DNA of 64,000 nucleotides from positions 868,001 to 932,000 of the forward strand of contig NZ_JAMCCQ010000001.1 in assembly GCF_023370775.1 (NCBI RefSeq), given 5' to 3'. Below, in pieces: positions 59,709-64,000 of this stretch. Within the stretch, counting starts at the first letter, position 1; the number at the start of each line of letters is the position of its first letter. The notes under the pieces were generated by a model, which saw only the letters and a list, made by a program, of their open reading frames with translations, did not search any database and had not been told where the DNA came from. The translations under genes and the position numbers were made by a program. This DNA is from Marivita sp. GX14005. Lineage in GTDB: Bacteria > Pseudomonadota > Alphaproteobacteria > Rhodobacterales > Rhodobacteraceae.

Positions 59709-60661
59709 TCGGCATCATGGGAGCCGGCGCGTTTGGGACGGCGCTGGCGATTGCGCTGGCCAAGGCCGGGCAGGACGTGACGCTTCATGCGCGCTCGGCC
59801 GAACAGGCCGGAGCGATGCAAACGGAACGCGAGAACAGCCGGTATCTTCCCGGCGCGCGCTTTCCAAACACGCTCTCGATCACATCCAGGCTTGCCGAAC
59901 TGGAACAAAGCTCCGTCCTGTTTGTCGCGATCCCGCTGCAACAGCTGCGTCCGGCTTTGGAAGGCCGCGTTTTGCCCTCCGTTCCCCTGGTTGCCTGCTG
60001 CAAGGGGATCGAACTGGAAACCGGGCTCGGCCCGACCGGTGTGCTGTCACAGATCCAGCCGGAGCACGCGACCGCGATCCTGACCGGGCCGAGTTTCGCC
60101 GCCGATATCGCCATCGGGCGGCCCACGGCCCTGACGCTCGCCTGCACCGATGCGCAGATCGGAGCCACGCTTCAGGACATGCTGACCACCCGCACGCTCA
60201 GGCTCTATCGCACCGCAGACACCATCGGCGCGGAACTGGGCGGCGCGTTGAAAAACGTGTTTGCCATCGCCTGCGGCGCGGTGATCGGCGCCGGCCTCGG
60301 CGACAGCGCGCGGGCCGCGACGCTCACGCGCGGCTTTGCCGAAATGCAGCGCATCGGTGCCGCCTTCGGGGCGGAACGCGGCACGATGATGGGTCTTTCG
60401 GGCCTCGGCGATCTGACGCTGACCTGCACATCCGATCTGTCCCGCAATTACCGGCTCGGCCTGTCGCTCGGCACCGGCGAATCTTTCGACCCAAGCATCA
60501 CGGTGGAGGGCGCGGCGACCGCCCGCGCGATGGCCGCGATCGCGGAAAAGCGCGGTCTGGACGCGCCACTGACCCGCACTGTCACGCAATTGCTTGACGG
60601 CAAGGTCACGATTTCCGACGCCATAGACGCGCTGATGACGCGTCCGCTCAAGGAGGAATAG
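59705..60661 (+). CDS. gpsA: Glycerol-3-phosphate dehydrogenase [NAD(P)+]
   Basis: 318 residues. Reduces dihydroxyacetone phosphate to sn-glycerol 3-phosphate for phospholipid synthesis. N-terminal Rossmann fold [23 protein letters not shown]; the catalytic Lys lies in [15 protein letters not shown], and [25 protein letters not shown] is the substrate-binding signature. ATG 59705 overlaps the tsaD stop. The next gene begins immediately after its TAG, so tsaD-gpsA-yciI-EVE form one operon. Confidence 0.96.
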   Translation: MIGIMGAGAFGTALAIALAKAGQDVTLHARSAEQAGAMQTERENSRYLPGARFPNTLSITSRLAELEQSSVLFVAIPLQQLRPALEGRVLPSVPLVACCKGIELETGLGPTGVLSQIQPEHATAILTGPSFAADIAIGRPTALTLACTDAQIGATLQDMLTTRTLRLYRTADTIGAELGGALKNVFAIACGAVIGAGLGDSARAATLTRGFAEMQRIGAAFGAERGTMMGLSGLGDLTLTCTSDLSRNYRLGLSLGTGESFDPSITVEGAATARAMAAIAEKRGLDAPLTRTVTQLLDGKVTISDAIDALMTRPLKEE

Positions 60662-60937
60662 ATGCTCATCACCCTGATCGCCCATGACAAACCCGGCGCG
60701 CTGGAAACCCGCAAGGCCAATCGCGCGGCGCATCTGGCCTATCTCGAGGATACCGGCGTTGTCGAACAGGCCGGCCCGTTGCTCGATGATGACGGCGAGA
60801 TGATCGGCTCTCTCGTCATTCTCGACGTGCCGGACATGGACACCGCCCGTGACTGGGCCGAAAACGATCCTTATGCCAAGGCGGGGCTTTTTCGAAGCGT
60901 CGATCTGTTCCCGTGGAAACGGGTGATCCGGCGATGA
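60662..60937 (+). CDS. YciI-family protein
   Basis: 91 residues with the dimeric alpha-beta barrel fold: MLITLIAHDKPGALETRKANRAAHLAYLEDTGVVEQAGPLLDDDGEMIGSLVILDVPDMDTA. The conserved His in RAAHLAYL and the Asp in the DKP loop are the residues thought to be catalytic in YciI proteins; the reaction is unknown. The start codon abuts the gpsA stop, and its own stop overlaps the EVE gene (ATGA). Confidence 0.9.
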   Translation: MLITLIAHDKPGALETRKANRAAHLAYLEDTGVVEQAGPLLDDDGEMIGSLVILDVPDMDTARDWAENDPYAKAGLFRSVDLFPWKRVIRR

Positions 60938-61353
60938 GATACTGGCTTTTCAAATCGGAACCCTCGGATTGGTCCTGGGAGGATCAGGTCGCCAAGGGCG
61001 ATGCGGGAGAAGAATGGGACGGCGTGCGCAACTACCAGGCGCGCAATTTCATGCGCGAGATGAGCGTCGGCGACCGGGGCCTCTTTTACCATTCGCAAAA
61101 GGAAAAGGCGATTGTCGGCGTGGTGGAGGTGATCGCCGAAGCGCATCCCGACAGCACCACCGAGGACGAGCGTTGGGAATGCGTCGATATCAAGGCCGTC
61201 CAGCCGGTTGAAACGCCCGTCACGCTGGATCAGGTGAAGGCGGATGAGCGGCTTGCGGATATGCCGCTGGTCAACAACCCGCGCCTGTCGGTGCAGCCGG
61301 TGACCGAAGGGCAGTGGCGCATCATTTGCGACATGGCCGGGATACCGGCCTGA
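60934..61353 (+). CDS. EVE-domain (PUA-like) protein
   Basis: 139 residues. RYWLFKSEPSDWSWEDQVA, EWDGVRNYQARNFMREMSVGDRGLFYHSQKEKAIVGVVEV and a C-terminal SVQPVTEGQWRIICDMAG strand match the EVE family (human THYN1-like), a PUASH fold believed to read modified bases in DNA or RNA. In alphaproteobacteria it typically sits with YciI and heme/gpsA genes, as here, which suggests a housekeeping rather than defence role. ATG 60934 overlaps the YciI stop. Confidence 0.9.
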   Translation: MRYWLFKSEPSDWSWEDQVAKGDAGEEWDGVRNYQARNFMREMSVGDRGLFYHSQKEKAIVGVVEVIAEAHPDSTTEDERWECVDIKAVQPVETPVTLDQVKADERLADMPLVNNPRLSVQPVTEGQWRIICDMAGIPA

Positions 61354-61359
61354 AACGTT

Positions 61360-61391
61360 CGGAGGGTTCCGGCCCGTGCCGAAACCCTCCG
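61360..61391 (+). terminator. Hairpin after the EVE gene
   Basis: CGGAGGGTTCCGG (61360-61372) and CCGAAACCCTCCG (61379-61391) pair over 13 bases with one mismatch around a 6-base loop. It starts 6 bases after the stop of the EVE gene. There is no T-run, so it may be a weak or Rho-assisted terminator. The rest of the gap to 61566 shows no gene. Confidence 0.5.
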
Positions 61392-61566
61392 TCCCCGCGC
61401 TCCCAAGTCACCACGCGCGTCAACTGAATTCGGTTTCGGCCATACTGGCCTGCTTCATGACACTACGACAGCGAACCGTTTGCGGCAAACTGCAAGTGCC
61501 GAAAACTTGTTTCAAACGCGAAAGATCAAGGGCGCCTTGCCAAGACGCCCCAGGTTCGGCGGACCC

Positions 61567-61908
61567 TCAGCTATAGGCCGCTTCCTTGCCGAAATGCTTG
61601 GTCAGCATGTAGTAGATCACCGCGCGATACTTGTTGCGCTCGGATCGGCCATAGGTGTCGATGACGGAATTGATCGCATCCATCAACTCCGGCCCATCGC
61701 TCAGGCCGAGCTTCTTGACCAGAAAGTTGTTCTTGACCGTTTCAAGCTCCCCCGGCTGGGTCGCGGCGACGGTCGAGGCATCGGAATCGTAGATCGACGG
61801 GCCGCAGCCGATTGTCACTTTCGTCAAGAGATCCATGTCCGGATCCATGCCGCATTTGTTTTTCAGATCCTCGGCATATTGCGAGATCAGATCGTCTCTC
61901 TTACCCAT
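61567..61908 (-). CDS. DUF2853 family protein
   Basis: 113 residues, small helical protein: DDLISQYAEDLKNKCGMDPDMDLLTKVTIGCGPSIYDSDASTVAATQPGELETVKNNFLVKKLGL and YRAVIYYMLTKHFGKE. DUF2853 proteins occur widely in bacteria; a structure is known, but no function has been shown. AAGGGGA lies upstream of the ATG. It lies 174 bases from the convergently oriented-in-time ahcY unit on the same strand, behind the ahcY terminator, so it is probably transcribed on its own. Confidence 0.85.
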   Translation of the reverse strand: MGKRDDLISQYAEDLKNKCGMDPDMDLLTKVTIGCGPSIYDSDASTVAATQPGELETVKNNFLVKKLGLSDGPELMDAINSVIDTYGRSERNKYRAVIYYMLTKHFGKEAAYS

Positions 61909-61993
61909 GACTGTCCCCTTATCTTACTGTTTTCGCTCTTTCGAGCGCCCCTGACGGGGGCAAACGTGGCAAAATAGGCTGCGCAGGGCAACG

Positions 61994-62022
61994 AAAAACG
62001 CGCCTCTCGAAAAGAGGCGCGT
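61994..62022 (-). terminator. Intrinsic terminator after ahcY
   Basis: Read on the minus strand, ACGCGCCTCT (62022-62013), loop TTTCG, AGAGGCGCGT (62007-61998), then TTTT. A perfect 10-bp stem, about 60 bases past the ahcY stop codon. Confidence 0.9.
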
Positions 62023-62082
62023 CATATCGGGCATTCCGGTCACGGGGAGCAATCACCGGGTTTGCGGCAATCGCCCAATGCC

Positions 62083-63471
62083 TCAATAGCGGTAATGTTC
62101 GGGCTTGAACGGGCCTTCGGGTGTCACCCCGATATAGGCCGCCTGTTCGTCCGAAAGCTGCGTCAGCTTCACGCCGATCCGGCCCAGATGCAGACGCGCG
62201 ACCTTTTCGTCCAGATGCTTGGGCAGGATGTAGACCTGATTTTCATACTGATCGCCGTTCTTCCACAACTCGATCTGCGCCAGCACCTGATTGGTGAAGC
62301 TGGCCGACATGACGAAGGACGGATGCCCGGTGGCGTTGCCGAGGTTCAGCAAACGGCCCTCCGACAACAGGATGATGCGATTGCCCGAGGGCATCTCGAT
62401 CATGTCCACCTGATCCTTGATGCGGGTCCATTTGTGATTGCGCAGGTTCGCGACCTGAATCTCGTTGTCGAAATGGCCGATATTGCCGACAATCGCCATG
62501 TCCTTCATCTCGCGCATATGCTCGATGCGGATCACGTCCTTGTTGCCGGTGGTGGTGATGAAGATGTCGGCGGAGCCGACCACATCCTCCAGCAGAACCA
62601 CTTCGAACCCATCCATCGCCGCCTGAAGCGCGCAGATGGGATCAGCCTCTGTCACCTTCACCCGTGCGCCCGCGCCCCGCAGCGATGCAGCCGAGCCTTT
62701 GCCCACATCGCCATAGCCGCACACGACGGCAACCTTGCCGGCCATCATCGTGTCGGTGGCCCGGCGAATCCCGTCGACGAGGCTTTCCTTGCAGCCATAC
62801 TTGTTGTCGAATTTCGACTTGGTGACAGAATCGTTCACGTTGATCGCCGGGAAAGGCAGTTGGCCCTTTTTGTGCAAATCGTAAAGCCGGTGCACGCCCG
62901 TCGTCGTTTCCTCGCTGACGCCCTTGATCGCGTCGCGTGTCTTGGCGAACCAGCCGGGGGTTTCGGCCATGCGCTTCTTGATCTGCGCCTTGATAACCTC
63001 TTCCTCCTCGGATTGCGGCACGGAAAGCACATCTTCGCCCGCCTCCATCCGCGCGCCGAGCAGAATATAAAGCGTCGCATCGCCGCCATCGTCGAGGATC
63101 ATGTTCGCGCCTTCGGGAAACTGGAACGAGCGGTCGAGATAATCCCAATGCTCCTCAAGGCTTTGCCCCTTGATCGCGAAGACCGGCACACCCGCTTCGG
63201 CAATCGCCGCCGCCGCATGATCCTGGGTCGAGAAGATGTTGCACGACGCCCAGCGCACATCGGCGCCCAGCGCCACGAGCGTTTCGATCAGCACGGCGGT
63301 CTGGATCGTCATGTGCAGCGAGCCGACGATACGCGCGCCGGCCAGCGGCTTCGCCGCGCCATATTCCTCGCGGAGCGCCATCAGTCCCGGCATCTCGGTT
63401 TCGGCGATGTCCAGTTCCTTGCGCCCGAATTCGGCAAGCGAAATGTCTTTAACGATATAGTCCTTGGCCAT
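62083..63471 (-). CDS. ahcY: Adenosylhomocysteinase (S-adenosylhomocysteine hydrolase)
   Basis: 462-residue NAD-containing enzyme that splits S-adenosylhomocysteine into adenosine and homocysteine, keeping methylation reactions going. [58 protein letters not shown] and the Rossmann motif [23 protein letters not shown] are all present, as is the C-terminal NAD-contacting [12 protein letters not shown]. It carries the insertion around residues 150-190 seen in many bacterial forms. GGAG lies 7 bases upstream of the ATG. It is divergent from the HD-domain gene. No SAH riboswitch was recognised in the 120-base leader. Confidence 0.96.
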   Translation of the reverse strand: MAKDYIVKDISLAEFGRKELDIAETEMPGLMALREEYGAAKPLAGARIVGSLHMTIQTAVLIETLVALGADVRWASCNIFSTQDHAAAAIAEAGVPVFAIKGQSLEEHWDYLDRSFQFPEGANMILDDGGDATLYILLGARMEAGEDVLSVPQSEEEEVIKAQIKKRMAETPGWFAKTRDAIKGVSEETTTGVHRLYDLHKKGQLPFPAINVNDSVTKSKFDNKYGCKESLVDGIRRATDTMMAGKVAVVCGYGDVGKGSAASLRGAGARVKVTEADPICALQAAMDGFEVVLLEDVVGSADIFITTTGNKDVIRIEHMREMKDMAIVGNIGHFDNEIQVANLRNHKWTRIKDQVDMIEMPSGNRIILLSEGRLLNLGNATGHPSFVMSASFTNQVLAQIELWKNGDQYENQVYILPKHLDEKVARLHLGRIGVKLTQLSDEQAAYIGVTPEGPFKPEHYRY

Positions 63472-63591
63472 GCCCGGCTCCGATTGTCAACTCATTGGCT
63501 GCGGCACGTAGCACGCAGGCCCGCCCCCGGCAATGCGCCCGGTTTACAAGCCGCAAGGCGCCGATTACCCAAAGCGCAAAACGAGGTGACA

Positions 63592-64000
63592 ATGGCAAAA
63601 CCCCCGCGCGCATGGCAACGGATGCTGTCGGGCCGCAGGCTCGATCTGCTCGACCCGACCCCGGTGGATATCGAGATCGAGGATATCGCCCACGGCCTTG
63701 CCTTTGTGGCGCGCTGGAATGGGCAGACCTTCGGAGATTACGCCTATACGGTGGCGGAGCATTCGCTTCTGGTCGAAACGCTGTTCTCGCGGCTGTGCCC
63801 CAGGGCCAAACCGCGCGAGCGGCTGACAGCCCTGCTGCATGATGCGCCGGAATACGTGATCGGAGACATGATTTCACCTGTGAAAGCCGCGGTTGGCCCC
63901 GGTTACGGTGCGCTCGACGAGAGACTGACCGCCGCGATTCATCGCCGCTTCGGACTTGCGGCCGAAACGCCTGCACGCCTGAAGAAACAGATCAAGAAGG
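63592..64000 (+). CDS. HD-domain phosphohydrolase, YfbR-like (3' end outside the window)
   Basis: 136 codons are visible and the frame is still open at the right edge. The metal-binding residues are H57 in VAEHSLL, H83-D84 in LLHDAPE and a further Asp (D92) in VIGDM, the HD superfamily pattern of YfbR-type 5'-nucleotidases that hydrolyse deoxynucleoside monophosphates. A GAGGTG ribosome site precedes the ATG. It is divergent from ahcY. Residues after about 136 are missing only because the window ends. Confidence 0.85.
   Translation, partial: MAKPPRAWQRMLSGRRLDLLDPTPVDIEIEDIAHGLAFVARWNGQTFGDYAYTVAEHSLLVETLFSRLCPRAKPRERLTALLHDAPEYVIGDMISPVKAAVGPGYGALDERLTAAIHRRFGLAAETPARLKKQIKK

Noticed and set aside
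60934-61353. EVE-domain protein as part of a defence system reading modified DNA
   Set aside because: It is embedded by overlaps in a housekeeping operon (tsaD-gpsA-yciI) with no restriction or nuclease gene nearby.
63472-63591. SAH or SAM riboswitch in the ahcY leader
   Set aside because: The leader is GC-rich, but I could not match the conserved core of the SAH, SAM-II or SAM-SAH aptamers on the minus strand.

Overview
The window is GC-rich, densely coded DNA from an alphaproteobacterium, most likely a marine or roseobacter-type member of the Rhodobacteraceae. The evidence is the gene content: soeABC sulfite dehydrogenase, an alphaproteobacterial Mic60/HemY pair beside hemD, a monomeric NADP isocitrate dehydrogenase, DUF1523 and DUF2853 proteins, and two exact EcfG-type (GGAAC-N16-CGTT) general-stress promoters. 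The genus cannot be fixed from this alone. No phage, transposase, integrase, CRISPR array or rRNA was seen; there is one tRNA.

Layout. 1-1.4 kb: the 3' end of rlmN and a convergent NYN-domain nuclease. 1.5-5.2 kb: a copper module made of copA and cueR with a CueR-type promoter, preceded by a second CueR-type promoter that drives a truncated copper-binding domain and an unknown protein. 5.3-7 kb: a PACE-like and an MFS transporter. 7-9.4 kb: an overlapping three-gene operon (retropepsin-like protease, RimK-like ATP-grasp ligase, aspartoacylase-like hydrolase). 9.5-12 kb: NAD salvage (pncA, a TerB-like protein, pncB). 12-13.9 kb: trhO, a small periplasmic protein and a HemJ-like membrane protein. 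14-17.9 kb: glcDEF glycolate oxidase behind a strong dyad operator. 18-21.8 kb: trypsin-like protease, Hsp20, gabD and an alpha/beta hydrolase. 21.8-24.6 kb: a stress block (small membrane protein, dps, HisKA_2 sensor kinase) with EcfG-type promoters on both flanks. 24.8-29.4 kb: an unusual group of three SnoaL-like proteins, a LacI-type regulator and two membrane proteins; the third SnoaL gene is the last gene of the soeABC operon (29.4-34 kb).

34.3-54.5 kb is rich in cell-surface glycan genes: a Wzy/WaaL-like membrane protein, a GT4, a catalytically degenerate AT3-SGNH protein, a UDP-glucuronate epimerase-like enzyme and, from 45.8 kb, a run of five glycosyltransferases, several of them multidomain fusions, ending at tRNA-Thr(CGT). 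Between these lie a Na/Pi cotransporter-like protein, a TSUP permease and icd. 54.7-64 kb is core: hemY, mic60, hemD, tsaD, gpsA, a YciI and an EVE-domain protein, DUF2853, ahcY and a truncated HD phosphohydrolase at the right edge.

The least explained parts are the duplicated copper-responsive region, the SnoaL/LacI/DUF1523 cluster tied to sulfite oxidation, the fused glycosyltransferases, the degenerate acyltransferase and a perfect 20-bp palindrome between convergent genes at 13.0 kb. All domain calls are from reading the translated sequence; no database search was possible.
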